From Phoronis australis (taxonomy: Eukaryota; Phoronida; Phoronidae), in assembly GCA_002633005.1 (NCBI GenBank), contig NMRA01000446.1:1-40925 (forward strand): a stretch of DNA of 40,925 nucleotides, written 5' to 3'. Each line of letters starts with the position of its first letter. Within the stretch, counting starts at the first letter, position 1. Position numbers and translations under genes: made by a program. Under the pieces are notes generated by a model. It saw only the letters and a list, made by a program, of their open reading frames with translations, had not been told where the DNA came from and ran no database searches. Shown piece after piece: positions 30,560 to 40,925 of the stretch.

Positions 30560-30600
30560 CACTAGCATATGCGGCGGCCGCCATTATAAGATCGAGCAGG
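30560..30600 (-). promoter_or_regulatory. Candidate CYP4 promoter / uORF region
   Basis: About 260 bp upstream of the CYP4 ATG, the minus strand reads TTATAATGGCGGCCGCC. It combines a TATA-like string, a YY1-type ATGGCGGC core and the palindrome GGCGGCCGCC in otherwise AT-rich sequence. The ATG at 30584 opens a 24-codon frame starting MAAAAYASVG. It could be a transcription start region or an upstream ORF; there is no direct proof. Confidence 0.3.
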
Positions 30601-30682
30601 GTACACAATTTGGGACATTTCCCCCAAAATTATCCCTTTACGTGATACTTTCTTATTGAACCTGACTCGGTATGTCAGCCAT

Positions 30683-32890
30683 TTTTTATAATGTTTATTA
30701 CGAAATCTTTGATACAATGAATATCCATAACCCAGAAAGCGCCAAGAGGCATTAGATCTGGGTTAAAAAGTACAAAGAAATCTATATACAATTATTTTAC
30801 ACAAATACTTTAAAAAAATCTGTAAACAATTAATTTACACAAATACGATAATTAAAAACAAACTATTGTTAAGATTACAAAGACATTGATTACGAAAGTA
30901 AATAAATCATTTTCATACACTTTTATACAATTCTATCCACTCACACAAAGAGATTTAATATTATAAAGAAATTTTGATACTATTTCGTTTGGGTTGAGTT
31001 CTTGACTAATTTTGTTGTACACTTGCGGAATTTCAGAATATTTTTTTATAAATATTGGGGTATTGTTCGAGTGTCTGGAAAAGCTGTACCCTCTGCTCCT
31101 TGCATACCTCACAAGCGTCTCCACAGCAACACAGAGGCGAAATATTATTAAAATTATGTCTAAATTTCTCGTTGTTTCGGAATAGACCGCATCTTGATCT
31201 GTAAAGGATTATTTCGTGGTTGCGAGGAAGTTGGAACGATGTCAATGGGACTGGCAACTCTTGAGTAGTAGTATGCATTTTAAAGTTAGTTTTTAGAGTG
31301 ACGATTGAAGTGCTTTCTTTTATTTTGGATGGTAAGGAATTCCAGTTGTCAATACAAGTTAATATGGTAGATTTCCTAAAGGCTTGGCTGAGGAAAGATG
31401 GAATAGTGTGCATATTACTTTGCCGCAGTCCTGGTCTCGTGTTATGTCTTTTGTAGGAGTCAAAAAGGATTTCGTTTGAGTAATTGTTTATGTTGGTTAA
31501 GACTTTGAATGTATACATGGACAAGTGGAGTTTACGACGGGTTGCTAGTTTGCTCCAGATGAGACTGTTTAGAACCTTGATTGTGTTGGACCCTTTGTAT
31601 GCTCCTGTTATGGCTAAAGCTGCTTGGTATTGTAGTCTTTCTAGTTGAAGAAGTATGCCATCGTTTGCCGATTGGTAAATTATGTCACAGTAATCTAGAT
31701 GTGGAAGTACAAAAGACTTGAACAGAGTTTCAAGATGCATGGAGTTGAGATGACGAGAGACTATTCTAACTGGATTGATTAATTTTTGTACTTTGTGAAC
31801 GAGTTCGCGACAGTGATGAGTAAATGTAAGCTTGTGGTATAGTGGCAATCCAGGGTGCTTGTGTACGAACTTATTAGGAGTAACTTCCCCATTGAGTGAT
31901 AATTCCAGCATTGGATTTGTTTGGAATTGAGTATTATTAGACTTAGAAAATATAAGATCAACACTTTTTTCAGGTTTAAATTTCATCTTCCATTTGCAAG
32001 ACCAGTCATAGAGTTTTTTTAGGTCAGTTTGCAATTGTAAGGAGTCATAGCTATTCTCTTTTGAGAATGGGTAGAAAATTGCAGTGTCATCAACATACAT
32101 GTATAAGAATGTTTTAGATTTTATTGTGTCTGGAAGATCATTGATGTACAATAAAAAGAGTAAGGGGCCTAGTACGCTACCCTGTGGTACTCCAGCATTT
32201 ACAAAACCTGGCGTTGATGAGCGTGATAAGACACCCTCTATTCGGACTTTGTAAGTTCGACATTCCAGATATGATTTTAAAAGTGAGAAGAGATTTCTGG
32301 AAAAACCGTAAGATTGTAATTTATGTAGAAGCAGATCATGGGGAACGACATCAAAAGCTGACGCAATGTCTAAGAATACGGATCTCACGTTGTATCCTTG
32401 CTCAAACTGGAGGTGGACTTCGTGTAAAATTTCTGTAAGTTGGGACACAGTGCTGTTACCAGGCATGAATCCGAATTGGCAACGCTATATGAGGTTTTGT
32501 GAAGAGAGGTGGTCAAACATGTGTTGAGAAATTATTTTTTCTAAAATTTTGGATAGGGTGTTAAGTAGAGTTATGGGGCGATAGTTGGCAATGTCTGTTT
32601 TGGAGTTCTTTTTGTGTATTGGTATCATAACACCAAGTTTCCAGTTCAAAGGAAATTTTCCAGATTGTAGTATTTTGTTATATAATGTTGTCAGAGGAAC
32701 TGTAAGCTCTCTTGCTCTTATATTGATAATTTTATTGGTTATGAGATTGGTACCGTCGTTTTTGTTTTCGTCAATATTTTCTAGTAGTTTTCGGACTTCA
32801 GATGGTTGGGCTTGTATGTCAGAGAGAAGTTCTAATGTTCTGCTTGGGAATTCGGGAAAGCAGCAATCGCGTGTGGACCTCGAAAACAGT
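30683..32890 (-). mobile_element. 5'-truncated non-LTR retrotransposon (CR1/L2/Jockey-like)
   Basis: Contains the reverse transcriptase part of a LINE ORF2 read on the minus strand, followed by an AT-rich 3' region in which the sequence ATTTGTGTAAAWTAATTG occurs twice (near 30785 and 30825). The probable 3' end near 30683 reads AATAAACATTATAAAAA on the minus strand. The endonuclease domain is absent, so the copy is 5'-truncated near 32890. It lies 357 bp upstream of the CYP4 start codon, in the same orientation. Confidence 0.85.
31033..32880 (-). pseudogene. LINE reverse transcriptase, one nonsense codon
   Basis: Reads ENKNDGTNLI, KFPLNWKLGVMIPIHKKNSK, ANYRPITLLNTLSKILEKII, then an in-frame TAG at 32485-32487, then QFGFMPGNSTVSQL, FLDIASAFDVVPHDLL, GVPQGSVLGPLLFLLYIND and MYVDDTAIF. 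These are RT blocks 0-5 in order; YVDD is the catalytic box (YADD in most relatives). After the RT come RSRCGLFRNN and CCCGDACE, the usual C-terminal zinc-like region. The frame downstream of the TAG is open for 477 codons. The TAG and missing 5' half make it dead as an autonomous element. Confidence 0.92.
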
Positions 32891-35800
32891 CTTCCTTCTT
32901 GTGATAATTACCAGACACGTTACCAACACAGTATTTTTAATTCGCCTTTCATCACAAAAATAACTTGTGATTTACGGTAAAAACTTCCGAATTTAGGACA
33001 GCAAAAAATTACTTTGAACCTGTCCGAAATTTTAGAAATAGGAAATATTGGCCGTCCGAAATTCGAGAAATACAGGTACAGTATGAGAAAGATGGCAAAA
33101 TCGACGGTGTCCGAAAGCTTACCGCCCACACCCAAAAATTTCAAATTTTATTTTTAAGCACTACGCTCGGCTTACGTTCACCCCTATTTTTCATGATCTT
33201 GACTTTATTGAAAATGTGTGAACGTTCGCCGCACAAAACTAAGATTCAAGCACGCCCACTGTCATTGTAAGATGGTTTAAGAGCGGTGTTGGCTGTTCAA
33301 ACTCAAAAAGAAATATACAGTGTAAATAAAATGTTACAATGTGCAAACTAGGTTCAAAGTATTAGGACCTGTTAATCATTAGCACATAATTATTTGGTTG
33401 CCAAAGTGTCTAGCGGGCAGCAAAATCGCGCGCTTCCTTTAGAAATAGCGGAGTCTTGCGTGATTTTGCTATTCTCTCAATAAACTTGCCCTACTGAACA
33501 CATGTCGGTCTAAGAGATGACGAGCAGCGACCGACGGAGGTAAAAACCCAATCACGATCGGGATCACGGCACCACTGTGTCGTTTGGGCTATGCCACTTC
33601 AGGCTGTCGAAGTCCGTTACTTCAATCCGACGACGCATATTTTAACTGATATACGACGTCAGTGTAGCTCTGTGAGGGTAAAAATCATCAAAAGTCATCC
33701 GCCCAGTAATCGCCCACTCCCAGCTTTTCAAAAATTTCGATTTTAACCGCCCATGCTCGGCTTACCGCCACCCCGTTTTTTGGGATTCCCAATTTAAGCA
33801 CCCTTAGGCGATAACCCGAACGAGTACGGGTAAAATACAAAACAGGTTAGTAAATAGATTGTCAGTGGGGAAACATAATGATATATTTACAACATGAACA
33901 TTTTAACGTCTACTGGAAACTAGGACATGGATTTTTGCTTTTCACAAAATCTGTTTTAACTTGACACTGAACAACATCGTTTCGCCATTTCGGCGCATAG
34001 CATAGACCTTATTCACGCCGACAGGAGGCGCGTTCCAAAACGAGGCTCGCTACGATAGCTCTGATGGCTTATCCGCGTAGTTGTACTCCGCGTTGCTCGA
34101 ACAGTTAGAAAATACGGACACTCAACTGTCTGTTTTACAATCCCTAAGGACGTTGGGATTCGGAAGCGTTGGGTCCTTGCCATAGGCCGCGACGAAGGAA
34201 AATATGTCCGTGTAAAATTTGTAACTGTTTTCGAATCATAATTTGTCGCATATCGGATGCCGCCATAGCAACGACGACCGGAGAATCTTCGGCCAGCCAT
34301 TCTGTGTTTTCATGACTATGAGTTGAAGGGTGATGCATTTTTCTTTACAAAAAGGACAGGGCCCTCAATCCCTCAATTTTGGGGCCAAATATCGGCCCTA
34401 CTCCCCTCTCAAAAATATTGAAAAATCCCGCGAAATTCCCGGTCCCACGAGGCCTAAAAATTCCCTTAGTGATTGAAAATTTCTCTCCAACGGTTCAAAT
34501 CACCTGTGAACACAGAGGTGACAATTTGAAAAAGTACAAAATCATAAGCGGATTTAGGGGGGGGGGGGCAGGCCCTTGGGCCTCCCCCCTCCCCTTGACT
34601 GCCGCAAGCAAAAAAAAAACAGCAAAACGTGAAGCGGGAGGACTGTCTGACTATACTGAGTTCTAGCTAGGACCGGTAGCGGACGAGGGAGGAGACATCG
34701 AGGATTTGCAAAAGTCTGGTCAAATGTTAGGCTTCGTGAGATTAATATTGTAGAAATCCCATGATATCGTTACAAGAATAAACAACGCATGTCATAATAG
34801 GTAATTATTTTAGGACAAATGACCCCCCAAACAACACAGAATGAAAGTTAAAGGAAATTCAAATATGGGCCCTGAAGCCAGATTAAGAGAGATTGGCCTT
34901 TAATGAGAGACTAGAAGCGTTGCTATTGTCGCAGTTTATGTTTTGTGTCGGAATTGGCCTTTTCAAGGGATTGTCCAACACGTTTTGTACTACCCTGTAT
35001 AGTTGCTGAAAACATGAACGTCCCATTTTATGACCCCGCTTTTCCTGTCAGTTAAGCATTCATGAATCATTGATAAGCCAGCTAAAAAGTGGGACACAGC
35101 GGCGTAGTTAGTTGTGTGATAGGTGACAAAGGCAGGTAGTGAACAGCACGATTGCATTCCTAACTAGTCCATTACGGTATTCGCCCTCATCAGCGCCCAT
35201 GCCCCTATCCCGTACTCATTATCACTGAGACTTAGCTGAAACCAGCCCCAAACCCATGAACGTGTACAATGCAGGCCTTCATGCGAAAAATGACTAGTAC
35301 TAAAATTCTACGGTAACGTCTTCAATTTATCAACAAGATCGGCAATACTGAAATAATCATTATGTATGGAATTTCTAGACCACTAGCCTCTCCGATCGAT
35401 ACGTCGGTATATAGGCCATACACTTCAAACTTTCCCAGCAGTGCTGTAGTGGGGGGTAGGCGCACGTAGGCGCAGCCAACCACCTTTTGGCATTTGAACG
35501 TAACGCCTACGCACCGTAAGTAACTTACGTTCAGTGCTCAAGTTGATGCGTTGGACTCTGGGCCCCTACTTACCTCTGATTTTACCAATACAGCACTGTA
35601 ATCCCCCGTGTTAAAAGGAACGCAACAGTTTTGCTGATCTCGTGAGGAACATATCCCACTATACATATAATGGTCTGGCTTAGCTTTCAGAACAGACACA
35701 GCGTATAGTGCTCTTCTTGCCAAGGAGACTAAATATTTCACGTTCGGTTTCCAATTCTTCTTCCTCAACAGGATTTCAAATTTTGTTGTACACGTCAAAC

Positions 35801-36360
35801 CGCAAATCGTAGATGGTACTCGTTCAGTTTCACGAATAAGAAATTGGTGTTAAATGCACGTGGCCAGGAAGCCCACGCTGCATTCCAGTAAAAACAAACG
35901 TCACGTGACAACAACATAATAATTGTGTTTTCAGAGGTGTTCGTCCAGAGATTTTCCCCGTGTTTCGAGGTACAATCTTGCGCAGATTTGGACTTGACCT
36001 GTTGTTAATCCTAACTCCATGCGAATTTAAACATCTGAGGGACACTTTGGAAAAACATAATTGAGGATTTCGGGCAAATTTGTTGAGTCAAAACTGTTTA
36101 GTATTTTTATTCAAGTTGCCATATCGACGATCGCGAGGCAGTGGTGCATCGGCAAGTTTTCGCCCTGACATGTATTTCAGCACAATTTTTCTGTAAATTG
36201 ATCGTAATTCAAACGATGAAGTTTGGTAGCCAACTTGAAATGCACCACAGTTTTGGAGAAAGTCTGACATAGGTTACAGATACGCTACAGAACGTAAATT
36301 TGATAAATCCTGGCTTCCAATTTCACCACTTTACAGAGTCCGGGTTTCGATCATCCGCCT
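32890..36360. other. Intergenic, diverged repeats, no gene
   Basis: Two related blocks at 33115-33180 and 33700-33790 share ACCGCCCA, AAAAATTTC-AATTTTA and GCTCGGCTTAC-CACCCC. A G-run of 13 with GCGGATTTAG at about 34551-34570 is another MITE end. Minus-strand frames at 34013-34338 were inspected and not accepted as genes. Nothing else is supported. Confidence 0.5.
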
Positions 36361-36368
36361 TAGATTAT

Positions 36369-36417
36369 AATAAGCGCCCCCCTGAAACGAATTTGTTCAA
36401 GTGGCCGGGCGCTTATT
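36369..36417. repeat. 11-bp inverted repeat, MITE fragment
   Basis: AATAAGCGCCC (36369-36379) and GGGCGCTTATT (36407-36417) are exact inverted copies separated by 27 bases, followed by AGGGCCAATACGGTA. Looks like the end of a small DNA element; no partner end identified. Confidence 0.65.
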
Positions 36418-38580
36418 AGGGCCAATACGGTACACTTAGAACCGAGTCAATAATTGCGTCCACGGTAAGGTTTACTGCAAGGCTTTATGAATGGTGTCCG
36501 AACTCAACATCATTTCGGTCAGCTATCAACCTAATATTTGCACAGTTTGGCATCATGAATAGTGTATCAATGATTCAACATGATATGGATTCGACACAAC
36601 GACACATCTAAGCGATAGGGAAAGATACCCAACAGAAGTTGTTGCTCAATATAGTTACTCGTTCTATATACCGCTGACCTTTGGCATAGTCCCTTTCCAG
36701 CATGCGGCTTACAGCTTGCGCCTGGTAAATAAAAGGGCTTACAGGTTATCACACACCACACACTAGCAATTTCAATCGGGGTAACGACCTCCACGTTGTG
36801 CTTATGATGTTTTCGCTCAATGTTTATAACTGCCCTCACAATCGACACCCGTGTAGAAATGCGTGATAAATCTACCGGCCTGAGTGAGGATCTGATCCCA
36901 TGGACGTCGGCACTATACATGAGCTTACTTCACGGACTGGGTACCAAAAGAAAAATGCGTGACGCAAACATTTACTTACCGGTGACTGAACTTCCCGTGT
37001 ATTAACCCTGCGCTGCCCAGTTTCTTATGGCAGGTACATGTAGGCCAAGCCGTTAAATACAGCACTTAGCTTCCTCACACATGCGTAGGCTACAGTGGTT
37101 ATCGAAAACAGTCAACGAGATTGTTGTCCTTACGTGGCGAGAACGGCTTGGTACGAGTCGGATCATCAAGAGTTGTCGAAAAACACACAATTATTGTCGC
37201 GAAAATCGAAGACATATTGCAGATTCGCTAAAAATGTTTGGCACCTATTATATAAAGTGAGTACATGTCTAATCAAATAATACACCTCGGGGGGTTTCTG
37301 CGAAGACAATTAAACTTCATACGCGCACCCGGGGGGGGGGGGTCGAATGAGTCCCTCATTTGGCGAAGTGGGCAAAAAGGTTCACCTCATAGAAACAAAA
37401 AGTACGAGAAAACGAAGCAAAAATCCACGGGAATTCGGCACAAATGCCCAATCCATAGGTCTAAACCTAGTACCCCGATTTTTTTTTCTTAGTCCCCGTT
37501 ATTTCAGTAAAAGGTCAACGTATTGAAAAATTCGATCCACTCATGTCGATGTGTAAAATATATAACGGCGCATTTCCATTGGTTTTCCAGTCCAACCTCC
37601 TATCTCCAGCTCTGGCAAGAATCAGCTGCAATTCCTATATACTTTCAAACTTCTGTGGCACTTTGCACGACCTCAGATGACTTCTGACGTCTTTGAAACA
37701 GATAATGAAGGCCACATTTCCTCCGCGATCACACTTGTGGAACGAAAATTGACCAAATGTACAAAAAGGAAATTCCTCCATATTCTTTGCAGTGACAGGA
37801 AGTGCATGTCTCTAGCCCTAAAGTGCTATTGGTAAAGTTAAACAAAGCATGGAGTGTTCTAAAAAATTGGGTCTCAAAATTGAAATTTAAATTTTTGAGA
37901 TATTGCATTGTTGATATCAGATCATATGTTTCAGGTGATATCTCTAAACTAAAAGAGTAGCCTCAATTCTCTTGTCAGTCAGAGTAAGGCCACATCACAA
38001 AAGTGCCCTAATTCGAGGGCCACGTTTAGTACTAAATATACAAGAGACAAGTTTTTTAAAAGCAATTATCAACGTTCAATCTTAGAAGTGTCTACACATA
38101 GAATTTCAACTTCAAATATATTCCGATATAGCAGGCAGGTTAAGCAACATCTTGCCACTTGTGACTGGCCTAAAAAGTGGTCTCGGAAATTTCTCCCCTG
38201 CTGGAAATTTAATTGTACCTGTGATTGCAAATTTCATTTCATTTTCTTACTAACCTTACACGAGTCAAACCACCAGTTTTTCAAGTCTGATTTTTTACCG
38301 TTCAAAAATGCAGTTTTACTGACATGAAAAAATGCAAAAAATGACTTTATAGCCAAATATGTCATATCTCGGTAACCAAAGGTCCTTGAGAGCAAATATT
38401 GCAGCAGTGTACTTTGGGCCAGCATCCCAACACATGCACAAAATATTAGCTCTGTATGAAGTTTTGAGTATACAGTGATTTTTCATTTTCTTATGGTTTT
38501 TATATGGAATCATTCTTAACAATAATGCACATCAGTTTAGGACCTGTTCCTTCAGACTAGTATCATACAACGTGGTGATC
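36418..38580. other. Intergenic, no gene recognised
   Basis: Apart from the dispersed repeat at about 37310-37510, nothing on either strand has splice-bounded or conserved coding character. Confidence 0.5.
37310..37510 (+). repeat. Dispersed G-rich repeat, copy 2
   Basis: Diverged partner of 22085-22310: a run of about 13 G, then GAAGTGGGCAAAAAGG, TCACCTCATAGAAACAAAAA, GAAAACGAAGCA and, after a T-run, AGTAAAAGG. Confidence 0.6.
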
Positions 38581-38671
38581 AAATTTTCAGGGATTAAATT
38601 TTCAGGGATTAAATTTTCATGAATAGACGTAGAGGGACCCAGCGTGTTCAATCGAATCCAGTAAATAAAAG

Positions 38672-38750
<79 letters not shown>

Positions 38751-38802
38751 CGTGCGTGTTTGCCGCATGCTTTACAAAACGTTGATGCTTTACAAAACGT
38801 TG
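38581..38802. repeat. (GT)n microsatellite with flanking short tandems
   Basis: AAATTTTCAGGGATT repeated 2.6 times (38581-38619), then (GT)n from 38674 to about 38746 running into (GTGC)n to 38759, then an 18-bp direct repeat ATGCTTTACAAAACGTTG (38767-38784, 38785-38802). Open frames across (GT)n are artefacts of the dinucleotide. Confidence 0.97.
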
Positions 38803-40091
38803 GAGCGACGCCAGAAGAAAGACTCGTTCAGGTAGACAATGTGGAGACTTATTTCGCGAGCACTAAATAAAACACTTCTGTCCTCTGACTGGCTACCGCT
38901 TTTCAGATGCCTTCTTTTCGTCAGTCTGATCAAATGTCTTAATTTAAAACCTTACACATAAACAAGGCGAGCAGCCAATGACAATACTTCAGTGAAAGCA
39001 GGTAAAAACATACGACTCTAGACGAAGAAAACGGGGATTCAGAAGACGTACCATGAAACTAATATAGACCTATTCCTTTCGTATATCAAATAATGCGGAC
39101 TCCTAGAGAGCAATATTTCACCCTCAGAACCGGTCCTTGTTTATATTATTTTACTGCCAAACCGGTTCATTGCGCCGGGTACTATCTCTGTGTGCCAGTG
39201 ACGAAGTTAAAAAGATGCCAAACCCGGTTTTGTTCTATTAACAGGTACTAAAAAAGACCTTCCCGTCTAATTGCCTGAAACCGAAATAATGCTCTATGGC
39301 ACTCGAAAGTTTGGAGGAAAACTTGACTATTCCTTTCGACGTTTGCAAAACGGCAAGCGTTACTTACGAATTTAGTAAATTAAAAGACAACTGTGGAGGA
39401 CGACCACCCACCAAGAACCATAATACCCAATATGTGACATATAGGGAGTGTAAGTTCTCAGTTGATCTTTCAAGGTTGGCGCCACTGATGCATTAGCAAG
39501 TGACAGGAGGACAATTGGCTGAAATCATTAAAACAGGATTTAGTATCTTATTAAAATTATCACTGTATTTGTCTACTTCGCCCGGTCGCTTCCAATAGGT
39601 ACCCCTCCCCCCGGGCTCCCTCCTCTCTTCAACAAGGGTTTTGTTTGCCGCCTCTTCTTCATCTATGCCGTCCTCTGTCGGAGTGCCGCACGGGAAACGA
39701 CAATCCCATCCCACAGGTTATCGCCATTACTGGATGAACGTTGTTAAATGCATTGCCATCTTCAGATAAGATTCGAATAAACGACAAAAAGATGAATGTA
39801 GAAGTAATATCTTTTAAAAAACATATCCAAATTGTGAAATAATTTGCATTCTGGGGGTTTACGAAGCATTGCGACCCTTTTTATTTACAACCACAAGGAT
39901 TAGCACAAGTTTTGGCTTAGCAAATGCGTTATCTTTCACAGTGCATCATATATTTGTACCAGGCTCTATTTTGTCCACATCAGACATTACGCTATGTTGC
40001 AAAATTTTGCGTAAGTTCCCAACTAAAACTTCTGTAAACATGTGTGGCCAAATCCGGCTCTCGTACTCAACAACTTTCATGGTTTTTAAAC
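38803..40091. other. Spacer downstream of the right-hand gene
   Basis: No exon recognised. A minus-strand frame at 39493-39714 (acidic, EDGIDEEEAANK) might be 3' UTR read-through. Some or all of this may be 3' flank of the gene ending at 40139. Confidence 0.4.
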
Positions 40092-40097
40092 TTTATT
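40092..40097 (-). terminator. Polyadenylation signal AATAAA
   Basis: TTTATT on the plus strand, AATAAA on the minus, 42 bases after the stop codon of the right-hand gene. A second AATAAA lies near 39878-39883. Confidence 0.5.
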
Positions 40098-40138
40098 ACG
40101 CAGAAGTATGAAACGGTCACCTTAGCGGCGCTTGGTAA

Positions 40139-40925
40139 CTAAGTAGTCGCCATATAACGACCTTGTTTTTCTGTCATATTGATTATATCAGGTAGAGACC
40201 TCCTTTTGGATGTTTTTCGACAGATGACGTCCACCGTGTCTGCCGATGTCAGATCGTACGTCTTGATAATTTCGTCCGTGAACGACGGAACTTTACCTTT
40301 TGTTTCAGATACGTCATAGAAAAAATGACCACAGTCGTACGACGACGTAGTCACGTTGTCATTCAAAATGTCCGAGTTCGTCTCTTGTTGGTTGTCTTCG
40401 TTGTCCATATGTACGAGGGCGTACGACGTCCAAGTATTTATTTCGCGGTTGTACGTCGGTGTGTAGTCTCGTGAATTGTCGATCGACGTTCCATCGTAAA
40501 TGTCACAGGTATATTCGCATTCGCTTACGTCACTGAAACTTTCTTGGTCAAAACTGTCCGTAGCCGTTTCCAGACGAGACTCCATCTCGTGTTCGTACAC
40601 GCCACAGTACTTCCGATCTTCCTTTTGTGCATGCTCACATTTGCACACGACGCAAGGACTAACGATTGTTTCCTGTGAGAATGTTTGGCATGTTTGGGAA
40701 AAGCGAGAGAAATCAAGACTCATGTTTGGTTCAAATCTTCTCGTAACTGACTTCCCGTCCCGTGAACCTTCTTCAAGGTCACCAACAGATCCACAGTCCA
40801 TGGACTGATCGTCAAACATGACGTCATATCCTATGCTCAGGTCAGTATCGTCGTGACCGATACCCGAGAGATCAAATTTTGTGTGCAGTTCTTCTAGAAA
40901 CTCCATCCCGTGACTGTCCCAAGCA
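40139..40925 (-). CDS. 3'-terminal exon of unknown gene (5' end outside window)
   Basis: An open frame of at least 261 codons ending in TAG, running off the right edge; the first in-frame ATG is at 40906, but the frame stays open before it (AWDSHG), so the start is probably outside. Codon choice is CpG-rich compared with the flanks, supporting real coding. The peptide is acidic, rich in Asp/Glu/Ser/Thr, with a CVVCKCEHAQ cysteine cluster (about 85-94 from that Met), ten or so tyrosines in acidic settings (YDVM, YEHEM, YTPTY, YALV, YDCG, YDLT) and a basic KTSKRRSLPD near the end. TSYALV (160-165) fits the TxYxxV switch-motif pattern. No fold or transmembrane segment is seen. It could be a receptor cytoplasmic tail or adaptor; function unknown. 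Confidence 0.7.
   Translation of the reverse strand, partial: AWDSHGMEFLEELHTKFDLSGIGHDDTDLSIGYDVMFDDQSMDCGSVGDLEEGSRDGKSVTRRFEPNMSLDFSRFSQTCQTFSQETIVSPCVVCKCEHAQKEDRKYCGVYEHEMESRLETATDSFDQESFSDVSECEYTCDIYDGTSIDNSRDYTPTYNREINTWTSYALVHMDNEDNQQETNSDILNDNVTTSSYDCGHFFYDVSETKGKVPSFTDEIIKTYDLTSADTVDVICRKTSKRRSLPDIINMTEKQGRYMATT

Noticed and set aside
32585-32980. 131-codon plus-strand frame
   Set aside because: Antisense shadow of the LINE reverse transcriptase.
34013-34338. Overlapping minus-strand frames with ATGGCGGC-type starts
   Set aside because: Two competing frames, no family resemblance, no clear splice sites.
38532-38870. Poly(TH) and poly(VC) frames on both strands
   Set aside because: Pure translation of the (GT)n microsatellite.

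Overview
The window is animal nuclear DNA. It has spliced genes with GT-AG introns, very low coding density, AT-rich intergenic DNA, a long (GT)n microsatellite, and many animal-type mobile elements: a CR1/L2/Jockey-like LINE, a Kolobok-like transposon with a THAP exon, MITEs, a probable Penelope-like scrap and minisatellites. No bacterial or organellar feature was seen. The mix suggests a marine invertebrate, perhaps a hemichordate or cephalochordate, but the species cannot be fixed from the sequence.

The main gene is a cytochrome P450 of the CYP4 family on the minus strand, with its start codon at 30326 and its proposed end at 2341. I rebuilt twelve exons. Eleven (8746-30326) join with matching intron phases into a continuous CYP4 reading frame that carries the N-terminal membrane anchor, helix-C WxxxR, the I-helix AGHDTT, the K-helix ESTR, the PERF region and the heme-cysteine loop. 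The twelfth exon (2341-2521) fits by phase and by resemblance to a CYP4 C-terminus, but lies 6.2 kb away behind a weak acceptor. The whole model encodes 545 residues. The I-helix residue that binds heme covalently in many CYP4 enzymes (Glu) is Ala here.

The introns hold most of the remaining structure. Intron 11 (2522-8745) has a ~280-bp tandem array, a probable Penelope-like C-terminal scrap, a 180-bp duplication and an interspersed repeat array whose units carry CTCF-like motifs. Intron 7 (10759-14902) holds a 3.4-kb TTAA-flanked element with matching inverted termini and an exon encoding the start of a THAP zinc finger, so a Kolobok-like transposon relic. Intron 6 has three minisatellites and a small MITE. 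Intron 4 holds a 344-residue RNase H ORF with all catalytic residues, next to a decayed copy of a repeated cysteine-rich gene family. Intron 3 has an 83-bp foldback element with a 9-bp target duplication, a second CTCF-motif repeat array with a perfect 15-bp hairpin, and an LTR-like stretch. Intron 1 has a 46-bp minisatellite.

Upstream of the P450 start is a short GC-rich promoter candidate, then a 5'-truncated LINE (30683-32890) with one nonsense codon in its reverse transcriptase. From 32.9 to 40.1 kb there is only repeat debris and microsatellite. The right edge (40139-40925) is the 3'-terminal exon of a second minus-strand gene that continues out of the window; it encodes an acidic, tyrosine-rich tail of unknown family.
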